In this document: in pieces, positions 46,604 to 56,920 of the stretch
Position numbering within the stretch: position 1 is the first letter of the stretch
Layout: the number at the start of each line of letters is the position of its first letter
NCBI RefSeq assembly: GCF_005405185.1
Contig: NZ_BJDO01000001.1
Coordinates: forward strand, 60,139 to 124,138
DNA: 64,000 nt
DNA from: Secundilactobacillus hailunensis
GTDB lineage: Bacteria > Bacillota > Bacilli > Lactobacillales > Lactobacillaceae
Direction of reading: 5' to 3'
Translations under genes and position numbers: made by a program
Notes under the pieces: generated by a model
Told to the model about the DNA's origin: nothing
The model's input: only the letters and a program-made list of their open reading frames with translations
Databases searched by the model: none

Positions 46604-47056
46604 CTATTCTAATAAATCATTAATGGCTGCCTGCAGCTTCTGCGACCCTTCATCATTCGTACAAATCGCCAAAACCGTTTGGTCATCACCAATCGTACCA
46701 AAAACAAAGTCGTAATTCATCTGATCGATCAATGCGGACATGGCCGGACCATTACCAGGTAAAACTTTAATAATAACGTCTTTTCCCTGGGCCGCGATAC
46801 TTACATAAGCATCTTGCAGGGTCCGTTTTAACTTCTTTTTGGTATCCAGCGTTTTTTGAATCGGCATATTGTACCGATAGCCGCCGGAAGCAGCTGGTAC
46901 TTTAACTAACTGCATTTCCTTAATATCTCGTGAAATGGTAGCTTGAGTCACGTGAATATTCTGTTCTTCAAGCAAACGAACAAAATCTTCCTGTCGTTCA
47001 ATGTCTTGTGAACTTAGTAATTGACGAATCAAACGTTGCCGGTCTTGCTTCTTCAC
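46604..47056 (-). CDS. argR: Arginine repressor ArgR/AhrC
   Basis: 150 residues. N-terminal winged helix with QATISRDIKEMQLVKVP and C-terminal hexamerisation/arginine domain with GTIGDDQTVLAIC. No arg genes are nearby; its place between tlyA and recN is the usual one, so targets are elsewhere. Confidence 0.95.
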   Translation of the reverse strand: MKKQDRQRLIRQLLSSQDIERQEDFVRLLEEQNIHVTQATISRDIKEMQLVKVPAASGGYRYNMPIQKTLDTKKKLKRTLQDAYVSIAAQGKDVIIKVLPGNGPAMSALIDQMNYDFVFGTIGDDQTVLAICTNDEGSQKLQAAINDLLE

Positions 47057-47136
47057 GCCGCACCATCTCCAATCGAGAAATTTATTTAGTTACATCATAC
47101 AGCTAAGCCACTGATTTTAAAAGTAAATTGCAGATT

Positions 47137-47952
47137 TTATGCAGTTAATATACGGTGAGCTTTTTCGACCGTGCTAGCTACATCGATTTCTGGTGCCACT
47201 TCAGGCGTCCCAGCAACGGATTTCAAATGAATCAAGAATTCAATGTTGCCTTCGCCACCAGTAATTGGTGAAAAATCAAGGTGGAGGGGACTAAAACCGC
47301 TATCCACAGCCAGTTGAATCACCTTTTGAATCACACCTTCATGAATCTTAGGGTCCTTCACGATGCCGTGCTTACCCACGTGTTCCCGGCCGGCTTCAAA
47401 CTGCGGCTTGATCAGCGCCACGACTTCACCATTGGGTTCAAGGATCTGTTTCAATGGAGGCAAGATCAAACTGAGTGAAATAAACGACACGTCGATCGAT
47501 GAAAAGCTTGGCTGGCCCTTGGTAAAGTCCTCAGCCTTGCTGTAACGAAAATTAGTGTGTTCCATGACGACTACTCGCGGATCCTGACGCAGTTTCCAGA
47601 CCAGCTGATTGCTGCCGACATCTAAGGCATACGACATTTTGGCACCATTTTGCAACATGACATCCGTAAAGCCACCAGTTGACGACCCAATGTCTAAAAC
47701 GATCCGATCAGAAACATCGATCTGGAACACTTTAAGAGCCTTCGCTAACTTGAAGCCGCCGCGACTGACATAGGGAATCGGCTTGCCTTTGATATGTAAA
47801 TCAGTATCGATGGGGATCTTGACCCCCGGTTTATCCAACCGTTCCTCATTTTTACCCAGTACTTCACCCGCCATCACAGCACGCTTAGCCTGTTCACGGG
47901 ATTCAAATAATCCTTGAGTTACTAATAATACATCAACGCGTTGTTTTTCCAT
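47137..47952 (-). CDS. tlyA: TlyA-family rRNA methyltransferase / hemolysin-like protein
   Basis: 271 residues. N-terminal S4 RNA-binding domain (RVDVLLVTQGLFESREQAKR) and FtsJ-like methyltransferase with VLDIGSSTGGFTDVMLQNGA and FISLSLILP. Family members methylate rRNA 2'-OH; the specific target in lactobacilli is not established. Confidence 0.93.
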   Translation of the reverse strand: MEKQRVDVLLVTQGLFESREQAKRAVMAGEVLGKNEERLDKPGVKIPIDTDLHIKGKPIPYVSRGGFKLAKALKVFQIDVSDRIVLDIGSSTGGFTDVMLQNGAKMSYALDVGSNQLVWKLRQDPRVVVMEHTNFRYSKAEDFTKGQPSFSSIDVSFISLSLILPPLKQILEPNGEVVALIKPQFEAGREHVGKHGIVKDPKIHEGVIQKVIQLAVDSGFSPLHLDFSPITGGEGNIEFLIHLKSVAGTPEVAPEIDVASTVEKAHRILTA

Positions 47953-47961
47953 AACGGGCTC

Positions 47962-48864
47962 CTATTCTTTAATCTTAAAATAACTGCAAAAAGCGTTCAG
48001 CAAACTGAAGTCGCGGCCAGTAGCGTGGTTTAAAGCCACTAATTGCGCCTCAGCATCACTTACAACTTGTTTGAGCCGGTCTTTAGTCCCAGCCACCCCA
48101 AATAAGCCTGGATACGTATTCTTTTCCTCATCGGCATCCTTGTGGGTCTTCTTACCCAGTTCCTCGGTGGTCGCCGTCACGTCCAACAAATCATCATAGA
48201 TCTGATAGGCCAGCCCAAACTGGTCTGCAAATTTCAACAGTCCCTGCCGTTCTTCACCATTCACCTCAGCCATAATGCAACCGGCTTCAACGGCGTAATG
48301 CAGCAGCGCACCCGTTTTATGACGGTGCAGATCAGCCAGCTGATCAATGTTCAATTGCAGATGTTCACTGGAAATATCCTGGGCTTGACCAGCATCCATG
48401 CCAGCTGGACCGGCAGCGTGACTTAAGGCTCTGACTAACGCTAACTGCTGCGCATCGGGAATCGCCGCTTTACTGAGCCATTCAAAGGCCAGTGTCAACA
48501 ACCCGTCACCGGCTAAGGTCGCCATGCCAGCACCAAACTTCATGTGATTGGTGGGTACACCGCGACGCAAAGGATCATTGTCCATTGCCGGCAGATCATC
48601 GTGGATCAGTGAATAAGTATGCAGTAACTCCAAAGCACTGGCCGCCATTAACTGACCATCAGTTGGCTGATCATGGTAGGTTCGCAGTACCGCTAACGTC
48701 AATAGTGGCCGCAAGCGTTTACCACCGGCATTGACGGAATAGGTCATTGCGGACTGCAAAATTGGCTGGTCAATCCAGCCATCATTTAACTGCTGCAAGG
48801 TCTGGTTGATCTGCGGCACATATTGGGTTTCGAAATCCTTTAAAATTTGTGACGCATCACTCAT
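47962..48864 (-). CDS. ispA: Polyprenyl (farnesyl-type) diphosphate synthase
   Basis: 300 residues from the ATG at 48864, overlapping the xseB end by 8 bases. First Asp-rich motif [15 protein letters not shown] and second [10 protein letters not shown], the two magnesium-diphosphate sites. It condenses C5 units for undecaprenyl and quinone lipids. Confidence 0.95.
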   Translation of the reverse strand: MSDASQILKDFETQYVPQINQTLQQLNDGWIDQPILQSAMTYSVNAGGKRLRPLLTLAVLRTYHDQPTDGQLMAASALELLHTYSLIHDDLPAMDNDPLRRGVPTNHMKFGAGMATLAGDGLLTLAFEWLSKAAIPDAQQLALVRALSHAAGPAGMDAGQAQDISSEHLQLNIDQLADLHRHKTGALLHYAVEAGCIMAEVNGEERQGLLKFADQFGLAYQIYDDLLDVTATTEELGKKTHKDADEEKNTYPGLFGVAGTKDRLKQVVSDAEAQLVALNHATGRDFSLLNAFCSYFKIKE

Positions 48865-49123
48865 TCTTATCATCCTCGGAAGCTTCAAACGTTTCGGTCT
48901 GATCATCATCGTTCATCATTTCAGCTAACGTTTTTTCCGCATCCGTTAACTTGACCTGTAAATCATGGCTTAAAGAAACCCCTTGCTTAAACTGCGACAA
49001 AGCTTCTTCTAGTGGCACATTGCCCTTTTCAAGCGCCGTCACAATTTCTTCCAGGTGATTTAAATTCTCTTCAAACGTTGGTGTCTCGTTGGAAGTCTGT
49101 TCATTGGTTGGTTTTTCACTCAT
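48857..49123 (-). CDS. xseB: Exodeoxyribonuclease VII small subunit
   Basis: 88 residues. [19 protein letters not shown] and [14 protein letters not shown] form the paired helices of XseB. Overlaps xseA by 4 bases (ATGA) and ispA by 8, a tightly coupled run. Confidence 0.95.
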   Translation of the reverse strand: MSEKPTNEQTSNETPTFEENLNHLEEIVTALEKGNVPLEEALSQFKQGVSLSHDLQVKLTDAEKTLAEMMNDDDQTETFEASEDDKNE

Positions 49124-50484
49124 GATTGTCCATCCTTTTTAGTTGATTGAATTGATTGAATTGTCGCTTTGGCCTGGCCATTTGTCAGGTGCATGACCAC
49201 TTCATCACCTTGATGAAGCTGTTTCACATCAGCAATGACTTTTTCATGGCTCGTCACGTAACTGTACCCTCGGCCCATAATTTTCAGCGGACTTAGATAG
49301 TCCAGTGACTGGACCAGTTCAGCTAACCGCTGTTTTTGCTGCTGAAAATCTTGTTGCATACCTCGGTTAAGCCGGTCAGTCAATGCTTGTTGATCCTGCT
49401 TCAATTGGCTGATCTGACTCGCCGGAGAAGCTACTTTTAGCCGCTGGTCAACGGCGTCCACCTGAGCGCGGACCAAACTTAGCTGGTGTGACATAGTCTG
49501 CTGCAACTGGGTGGTGAGCTGATCGACCTTTTGGCTGTACCCTTCATACAGACGCTCAGGCTGCTGGAAGACATAGGCTTCACGCAGTTTCTTCAACTGT
49601 TCTTGATACATCGCCAAATGATGGTGGAAAGCGTGGTAAATTCTAACGCGGTCTTGTTGGATCTCTAGTAAAACATCACTTAAGACCGGCACCGCCAGTT
49701 CAGCAGCAGCTGTTGGGGTCGCTGCCCGGACATCCGCAACCAGATCCGCAATCGTGGTATCCGTTTCATGACCCACTGACGAGATCACCGGAATTTGGCT
49801 GTCAAAAATAGCGCGAGCAACCGATTCCTCATTAAACGGCCAGAGGTCTTCAATTGAACCACCACCCCGACCGATGATCAAAGTATCAAAGTTACCGATC
49901 CGATTGACCCGTTCAATCTGACGCACAATGTCGCCAGCTGCTTCGTTACCTTGAACTAGAGCTGGAAAGAGGATGATCTGAGCAATCGGATAACGGCGCC
50001 GGGTCGTGGTAATAATATCTCTGATCACGGCCCCACTAGGACTGGTCACCACCGCGATTCGTTTAGGAAAACGAGGCAACGGTTTCTTGGGTGCTGAAAA
50101 AACACCCTCTTGACTTAACTTCCGTTTTAACTGCTCGTAGGCCTGATAGAGCTGACCTACGCCATCCGGTTCCATATGATCCACGTAGATCTGGTAGCTG
50201 CCGCTGGGTTCATAAAGGGAGATTCGACCAGTGACGAGAACCTTCATCCCCTCTTCCGGCGTGAACTTCACCCGCGAAAAAGCTGATTTAAACATAATGG
50301 CACTGATCTTAGCGTGATCATCCTTGAGGCTAAAATACTGGTGCGCACTGGGACGCAGCCGGAAGTTAGAGATTTCACCCGTCAGATAGACTTTGCCCAA
50401 ATACGGATCCACATCAAATTTGCGTTTAATATAACTCGTCAGCGCACTGACGGTTAAATAGTCGCTAGGTTCCAAATTATTCAC
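49120..50484 (-). CDS. xseA: Exodeoxyribonuclease VII large subunit
   Basis: 454 residues. N-terminal OB fold ([20 protein letters not shown]), catalytic region with [16 protein letters not shown] and [12 protein letters not shown], then a coiled coil and the C-terminal GYSYV segment. It degrades single-stranded DNA with XseB. Overlaps folD by 8 bases. Confidence 0.96.
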   Translation of the reverse strand: MNNLEPSDYLTVSALTSYIKRKFDVDPYLGKVYLTGEISNFRLRPSAHQYFSLKDDHAKISAIMFKSAFSRVKFTPEEGMKVLVTGRISLYEPSGSYQIYVDHMEPDGVGQLYQAYEQLKRKLSQEGVFSAPKKPLPRFPKRIAVVTSPSGAVIRDIITTTRRRYPIAQIILFPALVQGNEAAGDIVRQIERVNRIGNFDTLIIGRGGGSIEDLWPFNEESVARAIFDSQIPVISSVGHETDTTIADLVADVRAATPTAAAELAVPVLSDVLLEIQQDRVRIYHAFHHHLAMYQEQLKKLREAYVFQQPERLYEGYSQKVDQLTTQLQQTMSHQLSLVRAQVDAVDQRLKVASPASQISQLKQDQQALTDRLNRGMQQDFQQQKQRLAELVQSLDYLSPLKIMGRGYSYVTSHEKVIADVKQLHQGDEVVMHLTNGQAKATIQSIQSTKKDGQS

Positions 50485-51328
50485 TCCATTTTGCTAATTC
50501 AACGGTCTGCTGCATCAGAGTGGCAATGGTCATGGGACCAACCCCACCGGGTACCGGCGTAATCTTACCAGCTACCGGCTGGGCGCTGTCAAAATCAACG
50601 TCACCCGTTAAATGATTATTTTCATCCCGGTTCATGCCCACATCAATGACAGTGGCACCCGGCTTAATAGCGTCACCCTTAATCAAATTAGCGATTCCCG
50701 TTGCCACCACTAAAATATCCGCATTCCGCGTATAGGTTGCCATATCCTTAGTATGGCTATGAACCACCGTGACGGTTGCGCTAGCGTTTAATAACAGTGC
50801 TGCCATTGGCCGGCCAACGATGTTAGAACGGCCAACGATGACGGCATTTACCCCCGCCAGTTTCACCTGATAGGCCCTTAACATGGTCATGATGCCCTTA
50901 GGCGTACACGAAACCGGATAGTTTTGATCCGAGTTGGTGTAGAGTTTGCCAACATTTTCTGGGTTGAACCCGTCCACATCCTTCGCGGGTAAAATCGCCC
51001 GCGTAATGGCTGCTTCATCAATTTGTTCAGGCAATGGTGACTGAACCATGATGCCATGAACCGTTTTATCCTGATTATATTGATCGATCAGGGTCAAAAT
51101 TTCTGCTTGCGTGGTGTCTTTAGGTAACCGCTTGGTCTCAGAAATTATGCCGATCTGAACGGCCTTACGGTGCTTATTACGCACGTAAATTTCACTGGCT
51201 TCATCGTCGCCAACGATGATCACGACTAATTTAGGATCGATACCCTGTGCTTTTAATGTCGTTACTGATACTTTAGTTTGTTCATTGATCTTTTTTGCTA
51301 ACTGTTTGCCATCAATTAATTCTGCCAT
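50477..51328 (-). CDS. folD: Methylenetetrahydrofolate dehydrogenase / cyclohydrolase
   Basis: 283 residues from the ATG at 51328; a longer frame exists to 51373 but MAELIDGKQLAKKIN is the family start. GIMVQSPLPEQ and GRSNIVGRPMAALL, then PVPGGVGPMTIA, are diagnostic. It supplies 10-formyl-THF, used by Fmt. Confidence 0.96.
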   Translation of the reverse strand: MAELIDGKQLAKKINEQTKVSVTTLKAQGIDPKLVVIIVGDDEASEIYVRNKHRKAVQIGIISETKRLPKDTTQAEILTLIDQYNQDKTVHGIMVQSPLPEQIDEAAITRAILPAKDVDGFNPENVGKLYTNSDQNYPVSCTPKGIMTMLRAYQVKLAGVNAVIVGRSNIVGRPMAALLLNASATVTVVHSHTKDMATYTRNADILVVATGIANLIKGDAIKPGATVIDVGMNRDENNHLTGDVDFDSAQPVAGKITPVPGGVGPMTIATLMQQTVELAKWSE

Positions 51329-51446
51329 ACTTTCACACTCACTATCTTCGTTAATTTGATGGCTGCCCATCACAATTCATAAATCTACTGCATTTTATTT
51401 TATCACATTTCAATTCGTTAGGCGCTATGAGCCGATAATTAGCAAA

Positions 51447-51483
51447 AAGGCATGAAATAATCACTAGGATTATTTCATGCCTT
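51447..51483 (-). terminator. Terminator between nusB and folD
   Basis: Perfect 16-bp stem AAGGCATGAAATAATC / GATTATTTCATGCCTT with loop ACTAG and a minus-strand T5 tail. Confidence 0.92.
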
Positions 51484-51493
51484 CTTCAAATAC

Positions 51494-51916
51494 TTATTTA
51501 TCTGGTTCAATTTCGTGTGATAGCACACCGTTAACAAACCGGCGTGAACGGTCATCACTAAATTGTTTAGCTAACTCCAAAGCTTCGTTAACGGCAACTC
51601 GCTTAGGAATATCAGCTTGATAATCAAGTTCATAAAACGCAATTCGCAAAATTACCAAATCAGTTTTCGCAATTCGCTGTAGCGTCCAGTTAGTCGTCAG
51701 ATACTTTTTAATTTGGGCATCCAGCTCATCTTGTTTATCCAAGACGCCGTCGACCAAAGTCTCCAAGTATGCTGGGACCGCTGCTGCTTGCCCATCCTCA
51801 TCAGCCAATAGCTGCTGGTAGATCACGTGCCGATCAGCTTCTGGATTAGCATTCATGGCAAATAACGTTTGAAAGGCACGAATGCGGATCTGGTGTCGAG
51901 TTAATTCTTCAGTCAC
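51494..51916 (-). CDS. nusB: Transcription antitermination factor NusB
   Basis: 140 residues. HQIRIRAFQTLFAM at the start and DRSRRFVNGVLSHE at the end fit the family; it binds boxA with S10 for rRNA antitermination. Overlaps yqhY by 4 bases. Confidence 0.96.
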   Translation of the reverse strand: MTEELTRHQIRIRAFQTLFAMNANPEADRHVIYQQLLADEDGQAAAVPAYLETLVDGVLDKQDELDAQIKKYLTTNWTLQRIAKTDLVILRIAFYELDYQADIPKRVAVNEALELAKQFSDDRSRRFVNGVLSHEIEPDK

Positions 51917-52362
51917 TTATCCTCACCATTTTCACTTTCGTCATTATCGTCAAAAAGATTATTAGGATCAACAGCCTGCGTCGTCTTTTCAGGGATCACA
52001 CCTTGAATGTGAACGTTAACTTCACTCACACGTAGATCAGTCATGAACAAAAGCTGCTGTTTGACCTGTTCTTGAATGGCCAAAGCAACCTTGGGTACTG
52101 ACACGCCGTAGTTCAGATAAACATACACATCAACGTTCAGCGCATCACCAGTTACGGATAATTTAACACCTTTACCGCGTTCTTTTTTGCCGAACAGCTC
52201 GTTGACACTATTGGCGATAGAACCGCGCATTCGAGCCACGCCGTCCACGTCACTGGCAGCAATGCCGGCAACGATTTCAAGGACTTGCGGTGCAACTTCA
52301 ATTTTACCCAGAGTAGGCTCGCTCGCTTTTAAAACAATGTTTGTATCTTCAGCCAATTTCAA
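51913..52362 (-). CDS. Asp23/Gls24 family protein (YqhY type)
   Basis: 149 residues. APQVLEIVAGIAASDVDGVARM, VDVYVYLNYGVSVPKVA and VNVHIQGVIPE fit Asp23. It lies between efp and nusB, where YqhY is found, and YqhY has been linked to control of acetyl-CoA carboxylase activity; the acc genes are 4 kb away. Acidic C-tail. Confidence 0.9.
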   Translation of the reverse strand: MKLAEDTNIVLKASEPTLGKIEVAPQVLEIVAGIAASDVDGVARMRGSIANSVNELFGKKERGKGVKLSVTGDALNVDVYVYLNYGVSVPKVALAIQEQVKQQLLFMTDLRVSEVNVHIQGVIPEKTTQAVDPNNLFDDNDESENGEDK

Positions 52363-52386
52363 GCCTCCGTTTCAAGAAGTCAGTTG

Positions 52387-52953
52387 TTAGTTAGCACGTG
52401 AGATGTATGAACCGCCGTCTTGCGTGTTGATTGAAAGTTTGTCACCTTCGTTAACGAAGAATGGCACTTGAATCACCAAACCAGTATCCATAGTAGCTGG
52501 CTTGGAACCACCTGAAGCCGTGTTCCCTTTAATACCGGGTTCAGTCGACTTAACCGTCAAAACAACGGTGTTAGGGACTTCGATGTTGATGGTTTCTGAA
52601 CCGTATTGCATCAAGTTAACTTCCATATTTTCTTGCAGGAATGGGAGTTGATCCTTAATGTTTTCATCCGGCACTTCGATTTGTTCGTAGTTGTCAGAAT
52701 CCATGAAGACCCGTGAATCGCCATTGGCGTACAGATACTGCATCTTACGCGTGTTGATTGGTGCTTGTTCCATCTTAGCGCCAGAACGGAAAGTTTTTTC
52801 TTGAACGGCACCAGTCCGTAAGTTCTTTAATTTTGAACGAACGAAAGCGCCACCCTTACCAGGCTTAACGTGCTGGAATTCAACGATCCGCCAAATTGCG
52901 CCGTCAACCTCGATGGTTAAGCCGTTTTTAAAATCTGCTGTAGAAATTGCCAT
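52387..52953 (-). CDS. efp: Elongation factor P
   Basis: 188 residues. [14 protein letters not shown], then [12 protein letters not shown], whose loop lysine enters the peptidyl-transferase centre. C-terminal [17 protein letters not shown] is typical. It relieves stalling at polyproline. Confidence 0.98.
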   Translation of the reverse strand: MAISTADFKNGLTIEVDGAIWRIVEFQHVKPGKGGAFVRSKLKNLRTGAVQEKTFRSGAKMEQAPINTRKMQYLYANGDSRVFMDSDNYEQIEVPDENIKDQLPFLQENMEVNLMQYGSETINIEVPNTVVLTVKSTEPGIKGNTASGGSKPATMDTGLVIQVPFFVNEGDKLSINTQDGGSYISRAN

Positions 52954-53038
52954 ATTATGTTTCCTCCTAAATAATTCTTACTAATAATACCAATTAAGTG
53001 CGTGCAATTGCAAGCTACACCCGTAAATAATTGGCGAA

Positions 53039-54094
53039 TCACAAACTGATCAGGTCGGTTGGACCGGCCGTTAAAATGCGATGACCCGTTTGAGTGACCA
53101 AAATATCGTCCTCGATGCGAATTCCACCAAGCTCTGGTAAATAGATCCCGGGCTCTACGGTAATGACGTTATTGGCCATCATTTGGTCATCTGACCGGGT
53201 AGATAACGCTGGTCCCTCGTGAATATCAAGACCGATGCCATGACCGGTACCATGATTAAAGTACGGTCCGTAACCGGCAGCTGAAATCAGGTTACGGCCA
53301 ATCTCATCCAACCGCTGGCCTGACACCCCTGGCTTCACCGCATCAATAATTGCCCGCTGAGCTCGTTGTACGATACCATAAACTTGTCTGAGTTTTTCGC
53401 CCGGATCGCCTAAAGCCACCGTACGTGTCATATCAGAGGTATAGCCCTCAAAATAATAACCGAAATCGATCGTGATCAGTTCACCGTTTTGAACCTGCTT
53501 AGCAGTGGCCGCACCGTGGGGCAAAGCAGCTCGCTTACCACTGGCGACAATGGTGTCAAAACTGGCTTTTTCCGCGCCCAAATCGCGCATGATCGCATCA
53601 AGCCGATTAGCTAGGTAACGTTCTGTTACACCAGGCTTGATCAACGGTAAAAGCGTATTAAAGCCCTTAATCGTCATCTGGCAGGCATGTTCTAGGGTCT
53701 GAATTTCTTCGCTTGACTTAAGTTCGCGCATCTGCTCGATCAAATTAGTCATGGGAACAATGTCTGAACTCATGAGTTCGTCAATTCGGTCATATTCGTG
53801 AAACGGAATACTGTCTTCAAACCCCAGAACTGTAATGTGCTGTTTTTCGACCTGCTGAGCCGCAGCTTCGAGGTAGTAACGAGTAATGATCACCTTAAAA
53901 TCATGGTCAGTTCGGGCCAATGCTGTTTCATACCTCGAATCAGTAATAACATAAGTTTGGTCTGCCGTCACTAAAATCACGCCATCACCATCAAAATCAG
54001 TCAGATATTGTTTGTTGACCGTGTCCGTCACTAAAAACGCGTCGATCCGCAATGAATCAAATTGCGCCTGAAATTTTTGAAGCCGATTATTCAC
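53039..54094 (-). CDS. pepP: M24-family Xaa-Pro peptidase
   Basis: 351 residues, shorter than proteobacterial PepP but normal for Firmicutes. Metal ligands lie in DFGYYFEGYTSDMTRT, HGTGHGIGLDIHEGP, VEPGIYLPELGG and IRIEDD. It cleaves Xaa-Pro N-termini or Xaa-Pro dipeptides (aminopeptidase P versus prolidase is not settled by sequence). Directly upstream of efp, a common pairing. Confidence 0.9.
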   Translation of the reverse strand: MNNRLQKFQAQFDSLRIDAFLVTDTVNKQYLTDFDGDGVILVTADQTYVITDSRYETALARTDHDFKVIITRYYLEAAAQQVEKQHITVLGFEDSIPFHEYDRIDELMSSDIVPMTNLIEQMRELKSSEEIQTLEHACQMTIKGFNTLLPLIKPGVTERYLANRLDAIMRDLGAEKASFDTIVASGKRAALPHGAATAKQVQNGELITIDFGYYFEGYTSDMTRTVALGDPGEKLRQVYGIVQRAQRAIIDAVKPGVSGQRLDEIGRNLISAAGYGPYFNHGTGHGIGLDIHEGPALSTRSDDQMMANNVITVEPGIYLPELGGIRIEDDILVTQTGHRILTAGPTDLISL

Positions 54095-54131
54095 GATGAG
54101 CCTCCTTTATAAACACCAAATTAAGTCAAAT

Positions 54132-54158
54132 AAAAAAGGCCCCTAAGGGCCCTTTTTT
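54132..54158 (-). terminator. Terminator of rplU-prp-rpmA
   Basis: AAAAAAGG...CCTTTTTT stem just after the rpmA stop with a long T tail on the minus strand. Confidence 0.85.
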
Positions 54159-54159
54159 A

Positions 54160-54456
54160 TTATCTAGCTGCAGCTTCTGTCACAGGATAAACGGAAACTT
54201 GGCGCTTATCACGGCCTTTACGTTCGAAGCGAACAACACCGTCGACCTTTGAGAACAAAGTATCGTCGTTGCCACGCAAAACGTTAGCACCTGGAAAAAT
54301 ATGCGTACCACGTTGACGGTAAATGATTGAACCACTGGTTACAGTAGAACCGTCAGCAGCCTTCGTACCGAGACGACGTCCGGCAGAATTACGACCGTTG
54401 GCAGTAGAACCGCCCCCCTTATGGTGAGAGAAGAATTGTAAATTCATTTCTAACAT
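54160..54456 (-). CDS. rpmA: 50S ribosomal protein L27 (with cleaved leader)
   Basis: 98 residues from the ATG at 54456 with GGAGGTG upstream. It starts [17 protein letters not shown]; the first nine residues are the Firmicutes leader removed by Prp after the FF. Mature N-terminus reaches the peptidyl-transferase centre. Last gene of rplU-prp-rpmA. Confidence 0.98.
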   Translation of the reverse strand: MLEMNLQFFSHHKGGGSTANGRNSAGRRLGTKAADGSTVTSGSIIYRQRGTHIFPGANVLRGNDDTLFSKVDGVVRFERKGRDKRQVSVYPVTEAAAR

Positions 54457-54477
54457 GAGTTTCACCTCCATAAAAGA

Positions 54478-54807
54478 TTAGTTAATTCGAATGTACTTCG
54501 AATATTGTTTTTCGACATCTAAAAGTCCATTTTGAAAACTTTGCAATAACGCTTGACTGATTCGATCCTGAATATAGTCATCCACCGGCGGCATCCGGAG
54601 GCTTAAAAAGCCACCCTCTGCCTGTTTAGCAACCACTATGGGCTCGATAGAAGCCACGGCTGCTAAACCGTTCACGGTGCTGATCGATAGTGCTGAAACC
54701 GCCGAACAAACGATATCACTACCGTAAGGGCCGCTATCAGCATGACCAGTCAGCTTAAACCCGATGATCCGATCATCATTATCGTAGTCAAATGCTGCTT
54801 GAATCAT
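54478..54807 (-). CDS. prp: Ribosomal-processing cysteine protease Prp
   Basis: 109 residues. GHADSGPYGSDIVCSAVSAL holds the catalytic His and Cys. It removes the leader of L27, whose gene is next. Start at the ATG (54807) rather than the upstream GTG. Confidence 0.94.
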   Translation of the reverse strand: MIQAAFDYDNDDRIIGFKLTGHADSGPYGSDIVCSAVSALSISTVNGLAAVASIEPIVVAKQAEGGFLSLRMPPVDDYIQDRISQALLQSFQNGLLDVEKQYSKYIRIN

Positions 54808-54824
54808 AAGATCACCCACAGATA

Positions 54825-55133
54825 TTAAGCGTTGATAGCATCAATAACAACCTTGGTGTATGGTTGACGATGACCAACTTTAGTGTGTTGACCCTTCTTA
54901 GGCTTGTACTTGAAGGTAACAACCTTCTTTTCTTGGCCTTGCTTTTCAACAGTTCCAGTTACTGAAGCACCTGAAACTAATGGCGTACCAACCTTAGTTG
55001 AGTCGCCACCAACAAAGACAACTTGGTCAAAAGTAACCTTGTCGCCAGCATTGGCATTCAGCTTTTCAACGTAGACTGCTTCGCCTTGTTGAACGCGGTA
55101 TTGCTTACCGCCAGTTACGATAATTGCGTACAT
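54825..55133 (-). CDS. rplU: 50S ribosomal protein L21
   Basis: 102 residues. [24 protein letters not shown] and [19 protein letters not shown] are L21 signatures. First gene of the operon, with a strong ribosome site and a structured leader. Confidence 0.98.
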   Translation of the reverse strand: MYAIIVTGGKQYRVQQGEAVYVEKLNANAGDKVTFDQVVFVGGDSTKVGTPLVSGASVTGTVEKQGQEKKVVTFKYKPKKGQHTKVGHRQPYTKVVIDAINA

Positions 55134-55252
55134 GTATGTGCACCTCCTTTTTATATATCACTTAGACTCGCCGAGAACAAGCGCTGCATAGCAGACTTAA
55201 GACTTGGCCCGTGCGGTTGCAGCTGTGGAAGCCCACAAATACAACAAACTGT
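55134..55252 (-). promoter_or_regulatory. Leader of rplU (probable L21 leader)
   Basis: About 120 transcribed bases between the promoter and rplU contain several GC-rich complementary blocks, such as GCAGACTTAAGACTTGG and GCACGGGCC elements on the minus strand. This is the place and size of the autoregulatory L21 leader of Firmicutes. Structure not modelled. Confidence 0.5.
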
Positions 55253-55281
55253 ATTTTACAAAACATCCAGCCATCCGTCAA
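55253..55281 (-). promoter_or_regulatory. Promoter of rplU-prp-rpmA
   Basis: Minus strand TTGACG (55276-55281), 17-base spacer, TAAAAT (55253-55258), 20 bases after the accA stop. It makes the ribosomal operon independent of the fab operon, for which no clear terminator was found. Confidence 0.72.
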
Positions 55282-55301
55282 CCCTTAAAACCAATAAGCC
55301 G

Positions 55302-56060
55302 TTAAAACTTTCGAAAAAAAGCGGCCCGTTTGGCCAGTCTAGTTGCACTATCCTGCTGACAAAGTTCACCAATGGCACTGGTCAAAGCCGTTTTCAGCGA
55401 TCCATCCGTCAGCATTCTTTCGGGAATAATTCGGTGAATGGCGTGCTGCTTTAATAGCCAGTCTGGAGTCAAACGCATCAATTCAGCGGCTTTATCTGCT
55501 AAATGCGCGTCCTTCCACATGATCGACGCAAACCCTTCTGGGGACAGTACTGAATACATACTGTTTTCAAGCATCCAGATCTGATCTGAGCAGGCCAGTG
55601 CCAGTGCGCCGCCAGACCCAGCTTCACCCACGATCAGGGTTAAAATTGGCACCCTTAACTTGAGCATTTCGCTAATGTTTTTAGCAATCATCTGCCCCTG
55701 TCCGGCGGCTTCAGCATCGGCTCCCGGATAGGCACCGGGAGTATTAACTAACGTAATAATAGGAAAGTTTAATTTTTCAGCTAATCGCATGACCCGTAAC
55801 GATTTACGATAGCCGGCCGGTTCCGGGCTGCCGAAGTGCGTCGCCATTCGGTCTTCCAAATTATTGCCCTTTTGCGTGGCAATTACAGCAATTGGCCGAT
55901 CAGCTAATTTAGCTAGGCCAGCCACAATTGCGGGGTCATCACTGGCAATTTGATCCCCGTGCAGCTCAAAAAAATCGGTAAATAATTGATCAATCATGGC
56001 ATAAACGTTTGCTTTACGGTCACTTCGAGCGCCGGCAATCACTGCTTGGGTATCGGTCAC
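55302..56060 (-). CDS. accA: Acetyl-CoA carboxylase carboxyltransferase subunit alpha
   Basis: 252 residues, the compact Firmicutes form. Contains FFELHGDQIASDDPAIVAGL, TPGAYPGADAEAAGQGQMIA and VGEAGSGGALALACSD, a crotonase-like fold. With AccD it transfers CO2 from biotin to acetyl-CoA. Starts with GTG overlapping the accD TGA (GTGA). Last gene of the fab operon. Confidence 0.96.
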   Translation of the reverse strand: MTDTQAVIAGARSDRKANVYAMIDQLFTDFFELHGDQIASDDPAIVAGLAKLADRPIAVIATQKGNNLEDRMATHFGSPEPAGYRKSLRVMRLAEKLNFPIITLVNTPGAYPGADAEAAGQGQMIAKNISEMLKLRVPILTLIVGEAGSGGALALACSDQIWMLENSMYSVLSPEGFASIMWKDAHLADKAAELMRLTPDWLLKQHAIHRIIPERMLTDGSLKTALTSAIGELCQQDSATRLAKRAAFFRKF

Positions 56061-56917
56061 GTCATTTCACCCCACTTTTTGGCTTCTAAAATACTCAGTA
56101 ACTGGCTCAATCGTTGGGCCAGTTGTTCTCGAGGCACGATCTCATCGATCAACCCCCGCTGATAACCGTTCTCCACACTTTGAAAATCATTGGGCAGCTG
56201 TTTGTTGATGGTCTGCTCAATGACCCGTTTACCCGTAAACCCGTATAACGCTTTGGGTTCGGCTAGCGTCACGTCCGCCTGACTGGCAAAACTTGCCGTG
56301 ACCCCGCCAGTCGTTGGATCCATAATCACTGAAATATAAGCTAACCCAGCTTTTCCGTGGTCGTTAACCGCCTGGCTGATCTTAGCCATCTGCATCAATG
56401 AATAGATACCTTCTTGCATACGTGCGCCACCAGAAGCCGTCAGTACGATCACTGGCAGCTGCTGCTCAGTGGCTTTTTCAAATAACCGGGTCAGCCGTTC
56501 GCCGTTGGCAGTACCCAAGCTGCCCATGATAAACAGCGGATCCATAATGCCTAAGGCAACCGGATAATCGTCGATCAGTGCTTTACCCGTCAAAACGCCA
56601 TCCTTAAGGTGCGTTGCAGACTGTGCTTTTTTAATTTTCCGCTGGTAGTCTGGAAATTCGGTGGGATTGCGCGTTTCTAAATCACTATCCCATTCATCAA
56701 AATGCTTCGTCAGCATCTTCAAACGCCGACGAGCCGTGACCCGAAAACCATAACCGCATTCCGGACAGACTCGATATTGACCGGCCTTCTTAAAGTAAAA
56801 CCCAGCATGACAGTGGGGACACTCCTGCCAAATACCGCTGGGTACCTTGGCTTGATCACGTTTTAACTTCGGCACGGAACGCGATGAAAAGCGTTTAACG
56901 TGTTCACCAAACAGCAT
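56057..56917 (-). CDS. accD: Acetyl-CoA carboxylase carboxyltransferase subunit beta
   Basis: 286 residues. N-terminal four-Cys zinc finger (CPHCHAGFYF and CPECGYGF) and the carboxyltransferase core with SGGARMQEGIYSLMQMAK and GKRVIEQTI. Partner of AccA. Confidence 0.97.
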   Translation of the reverse strand: MLFGEHVKRFSSRSVPKLKRDQAKVPSGIWQECPHCHAGFYFKKAGQYRVCPECGYGFRVTARRRLKMLTKHFDEWDSDLETRNPTEFPDYQRKIKKAQSATHLKDGVLTGKALIDDYPVALGIMDPLFIMGSLGTANGERLTRLFEKATEQQLPVIVLTASGGARMQEGIYSLMQMAKISQAVNDHGKAGLAYISVIMDPTTGGVTASFASQADVTLAEPKALYGFTGKRVIEQTINKQLPNDFQSVENGYQRGLIDEIVPREQLAQRLSQLLSILEAKKWGEMT

Positions 56918-56920
56918 CGG

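Noticed and set aside
55262-55301. Terminator after accA
   Set aside because: No convincing hairpin with T run was found between accA and the rplU promoter.
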